64,000 nt of DNA, from contig JAJZSW010000001.1 of assembly GCA_021849505.1 (NCBI GenBank), positions 1 to 64,000 of the forward strand. The letters are read 5' to 3'. Below the pieces are notes generated by a model. It had not been told where the DNA came from and did no database searches. It worked only from the letters and a program-made list of their open reading frames with translations. A program made the translations under genes and the position numbers. The DNA is from Pseudomonadota bacterium. Its GTDB lineage: Bacteria > Pseudomonadota > Gammaproteobacteria > Burkholderiales > Rhodocyclaceae. This document shows positions 11,569 through 22,939 of the stretch, piece by piece; the stretch's first letter is position 1; every line of letters begins with the position of its first letter.

Positions 11569-12690
11569 ATGAAAAAGGTAGGTCTGATCGGATGGCGCGG
11601 CATGGTCGGCTCGGTACTGATGCAGCGCATGCGGGAAGAGGGCGATTTCAAGTTGATCGAGCCGGTGTTCTTCACGACATCGAACGTCGGCGGCAAGGGG
11701 CCGGCGGAAGCCGGTGATGTCCCGCTCAAGGATGCGAAGGACATCGCGGCGCTCAAGCAGATGGACATCATCATCACCTGCCAGGGCGGCGACTACACCA
11801 AGGAGGTCTTCGGCCCCTTGCGCGCCGCCGGCTGGAATGGCTACTGGATCGATGCCGCCTCGAGCCTGCGCATGGCCGACGATGCGATCATCATCCTCGA
11901 CCCGGTCAACCTCGACGTCATCAAGGCCGGACTGGGCATGGGCATCAGGAATTACATCGGCGGCAACTGCACGGTTTCGCTGATGCTGATGGGCCTCGGC
12001 GGCCTGTTCCATCACAACCTGGTCGAGTGGATTTCGGCGATGACCTATCAGGCCGCCTCCGGGGCGGGGGCTCAGAACATGCGCGAACTGCTGGCCCAGA
12101 TGGGGGTGCTGCACGATGCGGTGAAGGCGGAACTCGCCGACCCGGCCTCGGCGATCCTCGACATCGATCGCAAGGTGGCCGAGACCATGCGCTCCAGCGC
12201 CATGCCGACCAAGAACTTCCGTGGCGTGCCGCTCGCCGGCAGCCTGATCCCCTGGATCGACGTGCCGGTCGAAGGCGGCCAGTCCAAGGAGGAGTGGAAG
12301 GGCGGGGCGGAGTGCAACAAGATCCTCGGCAAGCCGGCATTCCGCTCGCCAGGCAGCATTCCGATCGACGGCCTGTGCGTGCGCGTCGGCGCTATGCGCT
12401 GCCACTCGCAAGGCCTGACCATCAAACTCAGGAAGGATGTGCCGCTCGACGAGTTGAGCAACATCATCGCCAGGGGCAACGACTGGGTGAAGGTCGTGCC
12501 CAACGAGCGTGAAATTTCGGAACGCGAACTGACGCCGGCTGCCGTGACCGGGACCTTGTCTGTTCCGGTCGGTCGCCTGCACAAGCTGGCCATGGGGCCG
12601 GAATATCTCGGCGCCTTCACCTGCGGCGATCAGTTGCTGTGGGGGGCGGCCGAACCCCTGCGCCGGATGTTGCGAATTTTGCTCGGTTGA
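11569..12690 (+). CDS. asd: Aspartate-semialdehyde dehydrogenase
   Basis: [38 protein letters not shown]. Confidence 0.96.
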   Translation: MKKVGLIGWRGMVGSVLMQRMREEGDFKLIEPVFFTTSNVGGKGPAEAGDVPLKDAKDIAALKQMDIIITCQGGDYTKEVFGPLRAAGWNGYWIDAASSLRMADDAIIILDPVNLDVIKAGLGMGIRNYIGGNCTVSLMLMGLGGLFHHNLVEWISAMTYQAASGAGAQNMRELLAQMGVLHDAVKAELADPASAILDIDRKVAETMRSSAMPTKNFRGVPLAGSLIPWIDVPVEGGQSKEEWKGGAECNKILGKPAFRSPGSIPIDGLCVRVGAMRCHSQGLTIKLRKDVPLDELSNIIARGNDWVKVVPNEREISERELTPAAVTGTLSVPVGRLHKLAMGPEYLGAFTCGDQLLWGAAEPLRRMLRILLG

Positions 12691-12787
12691 TATTCGTATC
12701 CGGCATATAAAGCAATGGTCGAGCTTGCGCCTTTAAGTGCATGATGTTATTTTGAATACCGTCCACCCATATCCGGCGGGGTCAATT

Positions 12788-15544
12788 GTGAATAAATCAC
12801 TCAAACCATCGATATTCAAAACGTCCTTGATGGCCATGCTGCTGACCAGTGCATTCACTGCTCAGGCGGCTGGCCTTGGCAAGTTGAGTGTGTATTCCGG
12901 TATCGGCCAGCAACTCAATGCCGAGGTTGCGTTGAGTGCGACACCCGCCGAATTGGGTTCGATGACGGCCAAGCTGGCTTCCCATGAGGCTTTCCGGGAA
13001 GCCGGCATCGAATACATGTCGTTGCTGTCTGATGTACGCATCAGTGTCGAAAAAAATTCCACCGGCCAGCCGGTGCTTAAACTGACGACAGTACGTCCGA
13101 TCAGCGAGCCATTCCTGCATTTCCTGGTCGAGTTGAGCTGGACCTCCGGGCGGATGGTCAGGGAATACACCTTCCTGCTCGATCCGCCGGAAATGCTGCA
13201 GGTGGCCAAGCCGGCCTCGGTCGTGGCACCTTCTGCTCCGGCCATCAAGACTCTCCCGCCTGTCGCCGCGCCGCTACCGTCCAGGCCTGTGGCCGCGGCG
13301 CCTGAAAAGCCAGCATCCGCCCCTGGCGATTATCGGGTGAAGCAGGGCGATACGCTGAGCAAGATCGCCCGCGAAACCCGGCCTGAAGCGGTGACGCTCG
13401 ACCAGATGCTGGTGGCCTTGTTCAACGGCAATCAGGATGCCTTCGTCGGCAACAACATGAATCGCCTGCGCGCGGGGAAGATCCTTCGCATGCCGAGTCC
13501 GGCAGAGGCGAGCCAGGTTGGTCCGGCTGAGGCGCGCAAGCTGGTCATCAGTCATGCCGGCGAATTCAATGCCTATCGCAATCGGCTCGCCGGTGCCGCA
13601 GCGGCATCGGCGGCACCGGAAACGGCACCCCAACAGCAGGTCAGCGGCACGATCAAGCCGCAGGTGGAGGACAAGGTGTCTGCCCCGCCCGCCAAGGACA
13701 AGCTCGAGGTCTCGCGGACCGAGCCGGCCAAAACGGCTCAGACAATGGCTGGCAGCAGTCTCGAAGAAGACCTGATCGCCCGAGACAAGGCCTTGCGCGA
13801 GGCATCCGAACGGATTCTCCAGCTCGAAAAGAACATCGAAAACCTGAAGAAACTGGTCGAGGTCAAGAGCCAGACCGGAGCGAAGCTGCAACAGGAGGGC
13901 GAAGCCGTACAGCCCAAGCCTGCCGAGAAGCCCGCGGAACCTGTCAAGGCCGAAGCTCCAGTACCGCTACCGCTTGCACCGGTCGCGACGAGCGAGCCAG
14001 CAGCGAAGCCTGACGACGCCAAGCCGGCCGTGGAGCCGCCCAAGCCTGCTGAATCGAGCACGCCGCCTCCAGTAGCAAAAAAACCGGCGACAGTGCCGCC
14101 ACCGCCTCCTCCCGAGCCCAGCTTTATCGATGAGAACCCCGAACTCGTTTACGGTGGTGGTGGTTTCATCGCCCTGCTGCTCGGTTATCTCGGTTACTCC
14201 TCATGGCGACGGAAAAAGGCCCAGACTGGAGAGCCCGCCATTGAAGCAGCGCCGGCATTCGCCGCAACGACCGCCATTCCGGAAGCCAAGCCAGCGATAC
14301 CCGGAGCACCGGCCACGCCTTTCGATACTGGCGAGATTTCCATCCAGGGCGAATTCAGCGAAGGCGGCCTGCTGACCAATGAAGAAATCGTCGATCCGGT
14401 AGCCGAAGCCGATGTGCTGATGGCGTATGGCCGCGATCGCCAGGCCGAGGAAATTCTTCAGGAAGGACTCATCAAGGATCCGTCGCGTACGGCGATCCAC
14501 ATGAAGCTGCTCGAGTTGTATGCGAAGCAGGAAAATATTGCCCAGTTCGAGACGGTTGCCGAAAAATTGCATGCCCTGAACAACGGTCGCGGGGCGGATT
14601 GGGAAAAGGCTCTGGCGGTCGCACGCACGCTTGGTCTTTCGGGGGGGATTTTCGGTGCCGCGGCTGCAGTCGCGGAGATTATCCAGCCCGTCCCGGATAG
14701 CGTCGAGCCTGCCGTGACCGGCGAGGCGCAGGAGGATGCCGGGGCTGCCAGCGCCCTTGCCGTGCCGCTAGCAGAGGGGCTGGTCGAAGCCCCTGCTGGC
14801 GAGGAGGTGCCTTCTCTCGAGTTCGATCTCGATCTGGGGACGTCGGCAGGGACCGAGGTGGCTGCAGCGGTCGCTGCTGCCGAGCAGGCCGCGGCTGCCC
14901 CGGTAAATGATGATGACATGAGTCTCGATTTCGACTTCGACCTTGGTACTCCCGAGGCAGAGCAGGCTGTCGAGGCGGTCGTCGAGAGGGCCGTGGCGCC
15001 TGTCGAGGCGAGTTTGGCGGACATGGATTTCGATCTCGATCTGGGTTCACCGGTCGAGCCGGATGCGGATGCGTCTGCCGCAGTGGCTCAGCAAGTCGAT
15101 AGCGTGCCGGATGAAGCTCCCGGTGCCGGCGGCATCGGAGAGCTCAAGCTCGATTTCGATCTCGAACTCGACCAGGGGCTCGCGGCGACAGCTGCCGCCG
15201 AGCCGGTTGTCGATGAGACCGATCTGGTGCTGGATTTCCCCGCAGCCGAGGGGCCGGGGTTGGAGACCCCGGCAGTGGCGACAGCTGCCGCCGAGCCGGT
15301 TGTCGAGGAGGCCGATCTGGTGTTGGATTTCCCCGCAGCCGAGGGGCCGGGGGCGGAGACGCAGGCAGCGGCTGGCAAGCCTGACAACCCCGAAGTCGCA
15401 ACCAAGCTTGAGTTGGCACAGGCTTACGAGGAAATGGGCGATCTCGAAGGCGCACGCGAATTGCTTAACGAGGTTGTCAGCGAGGGCAGTGAAGCCCAAC
15501 AGGCACAGGCGCGCGCGAAGCTCGACCAGATGGGCATCGCCTGA
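12788..15544 (+). CDS. fimV: FimV/TspA-family pilus assembly/peptidoglycan-binding protein
   Basis: LGKLSVYSGIGQQLNAEVALSA..., LysM-like YRVKQGDTLSKIA, single TM, acidic repeats, C-terminal KLELAQAYEEMGDLEGARELLNEV. Confidence 0.9.
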   Translation: MNKSLKPSIFKTSLMAMLLTSAFTAQAAGLGKLSVYSGIGQQLNAEVALSATPAELGSMTAKLASHEAFREAGIEYMSLLSDVRISVEKNSTGQPVLKLTTVRPISEPFLHFLVELSWTSGRMVREYTFLLDPPEMLQVAKPASVVAPSAPAIKTLPPVAAPLPSRPVAAAPEKPASAPGDYRVKQGDTLSKIARETRPEAVTLDQMLVALFNGNQDAFVGNNMNRLRAGKILRMPSPAEASQVGPAEARKLVISHAGEFNAYRNRLAGAAAASAAPETAPQQQVSGTIKPQVEDKVSAPPAKDKLEVSRTEPAKTAQTMAGSSLEEDLIARDKALREASERILQLEKNIENLKKLVEVKSQTGAKLQQEGEAVQPKPAEKPAEPVKAEAPVPLPLAPVATSEPAAKPDDAKPAVEPPKPAESSTPPPVAKKPATVPPPPPPEPSFIDENPELVYGGGGFIALLLGYLGYSSWRRKKAQTGEPAIEAAPAFAATTAIPEAKPAIPGAPATPFDTGEISIQGEFSEGGLLTNEEIVDPVAEADVLMAYGRDRQAEEILQEGLIKDPSRTAIHMKLLELYAKQENIAQFETVAEKLHALNNGRGADWEKALAVARTLGLSGGIFGAAAAVAEIIQPVPDSVEPAVTGEAQEDAGAASALAVPLAEGLVEAPAGEEVPSLEFDLDLGTSAGTEVAAAVAAAEQAAAAPVNDDDMSLDFDFDLGTPEAEQAVEAVVERAVAPVEASLADMDFDLDLGSPVEPDADASAAVAQQVDSVPDEAPGAGGIGELKLDFDLELDQGLAATAAAEPVVDETDLVLDFPAAEGPGLETPAVATAAAEPVVEEADLVLDFPAAEGPGAETQAAAGKPDNPEVATKLELAQAYEEMGDLEGARELLNEVVSEGSEAQQAQARAKLDQMGIA
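15185..15360 (+). repeat. Two tandem ~93-bp (31-aa) repeats within fimV
   Basis: GCGACAGCTGCCGCCGAGCCGGTTGTCGA starts at 15185 and again at 15278; protein ATAAAEPVV(D/E)E(T/A)DLVLDFPAAEGPG x2. Confidence 0.9.
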
Positions 15545-15550
15545 CAGGAG

Positions 15551-15577
15551 TCGCCACGACAGCGCTTGTCGTGGCGA
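15551..15577 (+). terminator. Hairpin downstream of fimV, possible terminator
   Basis: TCGCCACGACA-GCGCT-TGTCGTGGCGA perfect 11-bp stem, then AACAGTTTTCCC. Confidence 0.5.
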
Positions 15578-15589
15578 ACAGTTTTCCCG

Positions 15590-16186
15590 ATGTTCCATCC
15601 GGCATCGCTGTTGCTTTCCTGGTTTGGGTTCGCGCTGTCCTTGCAGTGGCTCACGCTGGAATGGCTGCTGCCGATTGCTTTCGGGTCTTCCCTCGCTGCT
15701 GTCGTGATCGCACCTGAGCGCAGCCTCAACCTGCTGCGGCGTTCGCGGTGGCTGCTCATCTCGCTTGCCGTGCTGTATTTCTTCATGACCCCCGGCGAAT
15801 TCGTTCCCGGTGTCGTTGGCGCCATCGGTATCACCTACGAGGGCTTGCAGCAAGGTGGCATGCAGATCGCTCTGTTGCTGGCAATGCTGGCCAGCCTTGC
15901 CCTGCTGCACCGGATGATCGGCACGACGGGGCTGCTTGCCGGAAGCCACTGGTTGCTGAGCCCCTTTCCCTGGCGCGAGGCCACGGTGGTGCGGTTGATG
16001 TTGGTGCTGGAGTATCTGGAGCAGGAACGGCCCGCTCACTGGCGGGAATGGCTGACCCCGAATCCGAAAAAAGAAACGACGCTGCCGGACAAATTCGTGC
16101 TGGCCATGCCGCAATTTCATCTGCCGGATTGCGCGCTGTTGCTGTTCGTGACAGGGGTGGTGCTTATCGTGATGATCCGTTCATGA
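15590..16186 (+). CDS. Membrane protein with resemblance to CbiQ/energy-coupling factor T proteins
   Basis: MFHPASLLLSWFGFALSLQ..., several TM segments. Confidence 0.5.
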   Translation: MFHPASLLLSWFGFALSLQWLTLEWLLPIAFGSSLAAVVIAPERSLNLLRRSRWLLISLAVLYFFMTPGEFVPGVVGAIGITYEGLQQGGMQIALLLAMLASLALLHRMIGTTGLLAGSHWLLSPFPWREATVVRLMLVLEYLEQERPAHWREWLTPNPKKETTLPDKFVLAMPQFHLPDCALLLFVTGVVLIVMIRS

Positions 16187-16977
16187 GGATAGCGCTCGGC
16201 CTCGAATACGATGGTGCGGGCTTTTCCGGATGGCAGTCGCAGCCGGGTGGCAATACCGTTCAGGATGTGCTCGAAACTGCCTTGTCGGCGGTGGCCGGCA
16301 TGCCGGTTCCGGTGGTCTGTGCCGGCCGGACCGATGCCGGGGTCCATGCGACCGCGCAGGTCGTGCATTTCGAGGTTGCCGTGGAGCGGCCTGCGAGGGC
16401 ATGGGTGCGCGGCACAAACGCGCATCTCCCCCCTGCGGTAGCCGTGCGCTGGGCTGTGCCGGTCAGCGACGAGTTTCACGCCCGCTTTTCCGCGCGGGCC
16501 CGCTCCTACCGGTACATCCTGCTCAATCGTCCCGAGCGGCCCGGATTGATGGCCGGCAAGGTTGGCTGGTGTCATCGTCCCCTGGATGTCGCCGCCATGC
16601 AGGCGGCGACATCCAGCCTGATCGGCGAACACGACTTTTCGTCCTTCCGAGCTTCAGGCTGCCAGTCCAAGACGCCGGTCAAGACCCTCTATCGCTTCGA
16701 GATCTCCCGCCAGGGCGACCAGGTGATCTTCGACTGCTGTGCCAATGCCTTCCTGCACCACATGGTACGCAATCTGGTCGGGGCGCTGGTCTATGTCGGC
16801 ATGGGGCGGATAACTCCTGCCGGCTTTGCCGCCCTGCTGGCGGCGCGCGATCGTCGACTCGGGGCGCCAACCTATGCACCGGACGGCCTGTACTTGATGG
16901 GGGTCGACTATGGCGACCGGTGGGCTTTGCCCCAACAGGGACGTATCATGGCGGTTCCGCAACTGCCGGTCAGCTGA
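16183..16977 (+). CDS. truA: tRNA pseudouridine(38-40) synthase
   Basis: MRIALGLEYDGAGFSGWQSQPGGNTVQDVLE, CAGRTDAGVHATAQVVHF; ATGA overlap with preceding gene. Confidence 0.95.
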   Translation: MRIALGLEYDGAGFSGWQSQPGGNTVQDVLETALSAVAGMPVPVVCAGRTDAGVHATAQVVHFEVAVERPARAWVRGTNAHLPPAVAVRWAVPVSDEFHARFSARARSYRYILLNRPERPGLMAGKVGWCHRPLDVAAMQAATSSLIGEHDFSSFRASGCQSKTPVKTLYRFEISRQGDQVIFDCCANAFLHHMVRNLVGALVYVGMGRITPAGFAALLAARDRRLGAPTYAPDGLYLMGVDYGDRWALPQQGRIMAVPQLPVS

Positions 16978-16981
16978 TTTC

Positions 16982-17620
16982 ATGCACCGAACCCGCATCA
17001 AGATCTGCGGCATCACCCGAAACGAAGACCTCGCCGCGGCAGTGAGTGCCGGTGCGGATGCTCTCGGTTTCGTGTTCTATCCCCCAAGTCCCCGCTTCCT
17101 GGCGGCGGAGGCGGCCGCCCTGCTGGCTCGGCAGGTGCCGCCTTTCGTGACGCGCGTGGGATTGTTCGTGAATGCCGAACCGGCGACGGTGCGGGAGACT
17201 CTGACGCAGGTGCCGATCGATCTGCTGCAGTTCCATGGCGACGAGGACGCACATTATTGCGAGCAGTTCGGCCGTCCCTACATCAAGGCGGCGCGGGTGA
17301 GGCCGAATAGCACAAGGGGCGATCTGTTAGAATTCGCCCGCGCTTTTCAGACCGCTCAAGGCCTGTTGCTCGATGCCTGGGTCGATGCGTACGGCGGAGC
17401 GGGGCAGTCTTTCGACTGGTCGCTGATTCCTGAAAACCTGCCCTTGCCAATGGTGCTGTCCGGAGGGCTTCATGCAGACAACGTCGTCGAAGCAGTCGTT
17501 AAAACGCGTCCTTGGGCGGTTGATGTGAGCAGTGGGGTCGAGTTCTCCAAGGGCATCAAGGATGCAGCAAAGATCGCCGCCTTCGTGGCGGCAGTGAGAA
17601 TGGCAGATGTCAGACAATAA
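16982..17620 (+). CDS. trpF: Phosphoribosylanthranilate isomerase
   Basis: [41 protein letters not shown]. Confidence 0.95.
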   Translation: MHRTRIKICGITRNEDLAAAVSAGADALGFVFYPPSPRFLAAEAAALLARQVPPFVTRVGLFVNAEPATVRETLTQVPIDLLQFHGDEDAHYCEQFGRPYIKAARVRPNSTRGDLLEFARAFQTAQGLLLDAWVDAYGGAGQSFDWSLIPENLPLPMVLSGGLHADNVVEAVVKTRPWAVDVSSGVEFSKGIKDAAKIAAFVAAVRMADVRQ

Positions 17621-18812
17621 ATACAAGATGCCCGATGAACACGGGCATTTTGGGAAATATGGCGGTATTTTCGTTGCCGAAACCCTGATTCCGGCGCTCA
17701 CGGAACTGGACGAGGCTTATGCCTCGGCCAAGAACGACCCGGCATTCAGGGCCGAGTTCGAGTACGAACTGGCCCATTACGTCGGGCGTCCCAGCCCGAT
17801 CTACCATGCCCGACGCTGGTCGGAAGCCCTCGGCGGCGCGCAGATCTACTTGAAGCGCGAAGATCTCAACCATACCGGCGCCCACAAGATCAACAACGGC
17901 ATCGGCCAGGCACTGCTGGCCCGGCGTATGGGCAAGCCGCGGGTGATCGCGGAAACGGGGGCCGGCATGCATGGCGTCGCCAGCGCGACCGTCGCGGCGC
18001 GCTACGGCATGGAATGTGTGGTGTACATGGGCAGCGAGGACGTCAGGCGCCAAGCCGCGAACGTCTATCGCATGAAGGTACTCGGCGCGACCGTCGTGCC
18101 GGTCGAATCCGGTTCGAAGACGCTCAAGGATGCGCTCAACGAGGCGATGCGCGACTGGGTCACCAACATCGGGAATACCTTCTACATCATCGGCACCGTG
18201 GCCGGCCCGCATCCTTACCCGATGATGGTGCGCGACTTCCAGTCGGTGATCGGCCGCGAGTGCATTCCGCAAATGTCGGCGCTGGCGGGACGGCAACCCG
18301 ATCAGGTGATCGCCTGCGTCGGCGGCGGTTCCAACGCGATGGGTATTTTCTACGACTACATCCCGCGCGACGAGGTCAGGCTGGTCGGTGTCGAGGCGGC
18401 CGGCTTCGGCATGGAGACCGGCAAGTATGCCGCTTCACTGACGGCCGGCAAGCCCGGCGTGCTGCACGGCAACCGCACCTATCTGCTGCAGGACGCGAAC
18501 GGCCAGATCATCGAGACCCATTCGGTTTCGGCCGGTCTCGACTATCCGGGCGTCGGCCCCGAGCATGCCTGGCTCAAGGATTCAGGCCGTGCCGAATACG
18601 TGACCGTGACCGACGACGAGGCGCTCAAGGCCTTTCACGACCTCTGCTGCAACGAGGGGATCATCCCGGCGCTGGAGTCGAGCCATGCGCTGGCTTATGC
18701 AGCGCGCATCGCGCCGACATTGGCCAAGGACAAGATCCTGCTCGTCAATCTGTCCGGCCGCGGCGACAAGGACATGCATACCGTGGCTGAAAAGGCCGGG
18801 ATAGGATTCTGA
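17607..18812 (+). CDS. trpB: Tryptophan synthase beta chain
   Basis: [49 protein letters not shown]. Confidence 0.97.
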   Translation: MSDNKYKMPDEHGHFGKYGGIFVAETLIPALTELDEAYASAKNDPAFRAEFEYELAHYVGRPSPIYHARRWSEALGGAQIYLKREDLNHTGAHKINNGIGQALLARRMGKPRVIAETGAGMHGVASATVAARYGMECVVYMGSEDVRRQAANVYRMKVLGATVVPVESGSKTLKDALNEAMRDWVTNIGNTFYIIGTVAGPHPYPMMVRDFQSVIGRECIPQMSALAGRQPDQVIACVGGGSNAMGIFYDYIPRDEVRLVGVEAAGFGMETGKYAASLTAGKPGVLHGNRTYLLQDANGQIIETHSVSAGLDYPGVGPEHAWLKDSGRAEYVTVTDDEALKAFHDLCCNEGIIPALESSHALAYAARIAPTLAKDKILLVNLSGRGDKDMHTVAEKAGIGF

Positions 18813-18813
18813 C

Positions 18814-19619
18814 ATGTCGAGAATTTCCGCAAAGTTTGCCGAGTTGCAGAGCCAACAGCGCAAGGCCCTGATTCCCTTCATTACCGCCGGCGATCCCGAA
18901 CCCGGTCAGACCCCGCTGCTGATGCATGCATTGGTGAAGGGCGGCGCCGACATCATCGAACTGGGGGTTCCGTTCTCCGATCCGATGGCCGACGGCCCGA
19001 CGATCCAGCGCGCTTCGGAACGCGCGCTGACCTATGGCACGAGTCTGCGCATCGTGCTGGGGATGGTGCATGAGTTCCGCAAGACCGACGCGACGACGCC
19101 CGTCGTGCTGATGGGCTATGCGAACCCGGTCGAAGCCTACGGGCAGGAAGCCTTTGCCCGCGACGCACAGGTGGCGGGCGTCGATGGCGTGCTGACGGTC
19201 GATTACCCGCCGGAAGAATGCTCCGGCTTCGCCGACCTGCTGCAGACGCATGGCATCGATCCGATCTTCCTGCTGGCGCCGACTTCCGAGGAGAAGCGCT
19301 TCTCCGACGTGGCCGAACTGGGCAGCGGCTACATCTACTACGTGTCGCTCAAGGGCGTGACGGGTTCGGCCACGATCGATCTCGACGAAGTGGCGCGGCG
19401 CATCCCGGCGATCCGCGACAAGGTCGGCATGCCGGTCGGCGTCGGCTTCGGCATCCGCGACGCCGCGAGTGCGGCGCGTATCGCGCGCGTCGCCGACGCC
19501 GTGGTCATCGGCAGCAAGATCATCGAGACCATCGAGCAGTCACCGGCAGGCCAGGCGCCGGCACGCGTGACCGCTTTCCTGCGTGAAGTGCGCATGGCCA
19601 TGGATCAGGAGACACGGAA

Positions 19620-19623
<4 letters not shown>
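18814..19623 (+). CDS. trpA: Tryptophan synthase alpha chain
   Basis: [37 protein letters not shown]. Confidence 0.97.
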
Positions 19624-20476
<853 letters not shown>

Positions 20477-20480
<4 letters not shown>

Positions 20481-21766
20481 TGGTCGCTTCGCCGTCGTTC
20501 AGTCTGGATGACTGGCTGGCTCATCTCGAACATCTTCACCCGCGCGGGCAGGCAGGCATCGAACTCGGCCTCGAACGCGTGCGGCAGGTTTCGCGGGCGC
20601 TGGGCCAACGGCAAAACTGCCCGGTCATCACCGTCGGTGGCACCAACGGCAAGGGTTCGACCTGCGCGTTGCTCGAGCACATGCTGCTGGCTGCCGGGTA
20701 TCGCGTCGGCGTCTATACCTCGCCGCATCTGCTGCGCTACAACGAGCGCGTGCGCCTGAACGGTTTGCCGGCCGAGGATGCCGCATTCTGTGCAGCATTT
20801 GCGCGGGTCGAGGCAGCGCGCGGTGCTGTTCCCTTGACGTATTTCGAGTTCGGCACGCTCGCCGCCTGGGAAATGTTCGCCGCGGCGCAACTCGATGCAA
20901 TCATTCTCGAAGTCGGGCTGGGCGGCCGGCTCGATGCGACGAACATCTACGATGCCGACTGTGCGATCGTCGCCACCGTGGCGCTCGACCACATGGATTT
21001 CCTCGGCCCGACGCGCGAAACCATCGGCTTCGAGAAGGCCGGCATCTGCCGGTCCGGGCGGCCGCTGATCTGCGGCGATGCCGATCCGCCGTCCAGCCTG
21101 GTCGAAACCTGCCGTCTCGCCAGCGCCGACTTTCGCTGCATCGGCCGCGATTTCGGTTTCCAGCGCCAGGAAGGACAGTGGCAATACTGGCGCCGGGACG
21201 GGCGGAGTCTCGGCGGGCTGGCTTTTCCGGCGCTGCGCGGCGACTGTCAGTTGCACAACGCATCCTGCGCCATTGCCGCGCTGGATGTCTTGCAAGACCG
21301 TCTGCCGGTGTCGGCGCAGGATATCCGGCGCGGGCTCGCCGAGGTCGTGGTGGCGGGACGTTGCCAGGTATTGCCCGGGCGCCCGCAGATCGTCCTCGAT
21401 GTCGCCCACAATCCGCAGGCGGCGGCGGAGCTGGCGCACAGCATCGGCGGCATGGGCTATGCCCGCACGACCTGGGCGGTGTTCGGCATGATGGCCGACA
21501 AGGACCTGGCCGGCGTGGTCGAGGCCATGAAAGAGCGGGTCGATCGCTGGCTGCCCTGCGACCTGCCCGGGCCGCGCGCGGCAAACGCAACGCTGCTCGC
21601 CGAAGTCATCCGCAATGTCGGCGCCGGCGAGACGGCAGGCTGCTTTGCTTCCCCCGCTGCGGCGCTGCTTCATGCACAGGAGAATGCAGGTGGCGATGAT
21701 AGAATTTTGGCCTTCGGATCATTTCTGACGGTGGCGGGCGCGATGCGTTTCCTGAACCGCGATTGA
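20477..21766 (+). CDS. folC: Folylpolyglutamate/dihydrofolate synthase
   Basis: [32 protein letters not shown]. Confidence 0.95.
21614..21637 (+). repeat. Dispersed repeat, diverged copy (in folC)
   Basis: AATGTCGGCGCCGGCGAGACGGCA. Confidence 0.5.
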
Positions 21767-21770
21767 GGAC

Positions 21771-22421
21771 ATGGCGCAAGAGGACACACGAGAGGCAAAC
21801 CGGGGCGTACGGCCGGACGAGGACACGCAACTGAAGAAACGCGCGCGCCGGCGCCTGATCGGTGCCGTGGCGCTGGCGCTGTTTGCCGCCATCGTCCTGC
21901 CGATGGTGATGGATCACCAGCCGGCCCCGCCGCTCAAGGACATCCAGGTGCGGATACCCAGCCCGGACGAGGGCGCGACGCAAAAGCCGCAGGCGACAGC
22001 AAAACCGGTCGACAAGGCGGAGATCAAGCCGATCGCCAAGGCCGAACCCAAGCCGGAGCAGAAAACCGAAGCCAAATCGGAGATCAAGCCCGAGCCCAAA
22101 CCCGAACCGAAGGTTGAAGCGAAGTCTGAAACGAAGCCTGAAAAGAAGCCGGAATCCAGGTCCGAAGCCAAACCTGCCGCCGGCGGCGGCGAAGCCTGGG
22201 AGGTGCAACTGGGTGCGTATGCGGAGCCCGGCCGGGTCATGAACCTGCTGGCCAAGCTCAAGGAACTGGGCCTTCCCACCTATACCGAGAAGGTCGAAAC
22301 GCCCAATGGTCCGCGCACGCGCGTCCGGGCCGGCCCCTTCCCGAATCAGGAGGCGGCCGAGAAGGCCAAGGCGCGCATCAAGATCATCGGCGTCGATGGG
22401 CCGGTGGCAAAAAAACCGTGA
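21771..22421 (+). CDS. SPOR-domain protein (DedD-like)
   Basis: Single TM, EPKPE/K-rich linker, C-terminal SPOR WEVQLGAYAEPGRVMNLLAKLKELG; folC-dedD-cvpA-purF synteny. Confidence 0.85.
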   Translation: MAQEDTREANRGVRPDEDTQLKKRARRRLIGAVALALFAAIVLPMVMDHQPAPPLKDIQVRIPSPDEGATQKPQATAKPVDKAEIKPIAKAEPKPEQKTEAKSEIKPEPKPEPKVEAKSETKPEKKPESRSEAKPAAGGGEAWEVQLGAYAEPGRVMNLLAKLKELGLPTYTEKVETPNGPRTRVRAGPFPNQEAAEKAKARIKIIGVDGPVAKKP

Positions 22422-22438
22422 CCCGGCGGTGAGTCCAC

Positions 22439-22930
22439 GTGACGTTCTTCGATTATTTCGTGCTGGCCGTGATGGCCATTTCCCTACTGGTGGGAGTCAC
22501 GCGCGGGGTGGTGAGCGAGATTCTCGCCCTGGTCGCGTGGGTGGCGGCCTTCATCGCGGCACGCCTTTGGGCGGTGCCGCTCGGCAACCTGTTGCTGGCG
22601 GACTTGCCGGATCCCTTGTGGCGGCAGCTGGCGGGTTTTGTTGCCGTATTCGCCGCGGTGCTGATCGGTTTCGCCCTGTTGCGCTGGGTGACGACGCTGC
22701 TGCTCAAGGCGGTCGGATTGCGGCCGCTCGACCGGGTGCTCGGTGCGCTATTCGGCGTGGTGCGCGGCATGCTGGTCTTGCTGATTCTGGTCCTGCTGGC
22801 GGGGCTGACGCCCTTGCCGCAGCAGCAATGGTGGCGGCAGGCGACCTTCGCGCCGCCGCTCGAAACGGGTGTACTGGCGGTCAAGCCCTGGCTGCCGCCG
22901 GAACTGGCAAAACGGATTCAATACCGATAG
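22439..22930 (+). CDS. cvpA: Colicin V production protein family
   Basis: MTFFDYFVLAVMAISLLVGVTRGVVSEILALVAWVAAF. Confidence 0.9.
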   Translation: MTFFDYFVLAVMAISLLVGVTRGVVSEILALVAWVAAFIAARLWAVPLGNLLLADLPDPLWRQLAGFVAVFAAVLIGFALLRWVTTLLLKAVGLRPLDRVLGALFGVVRGMLVLLILVLLAGLTPLPQQQWWRQATFAPPLETGVLAVKPWLPPELAKRIQYR

Positions 22931-22939
22931 GGTGAAACT

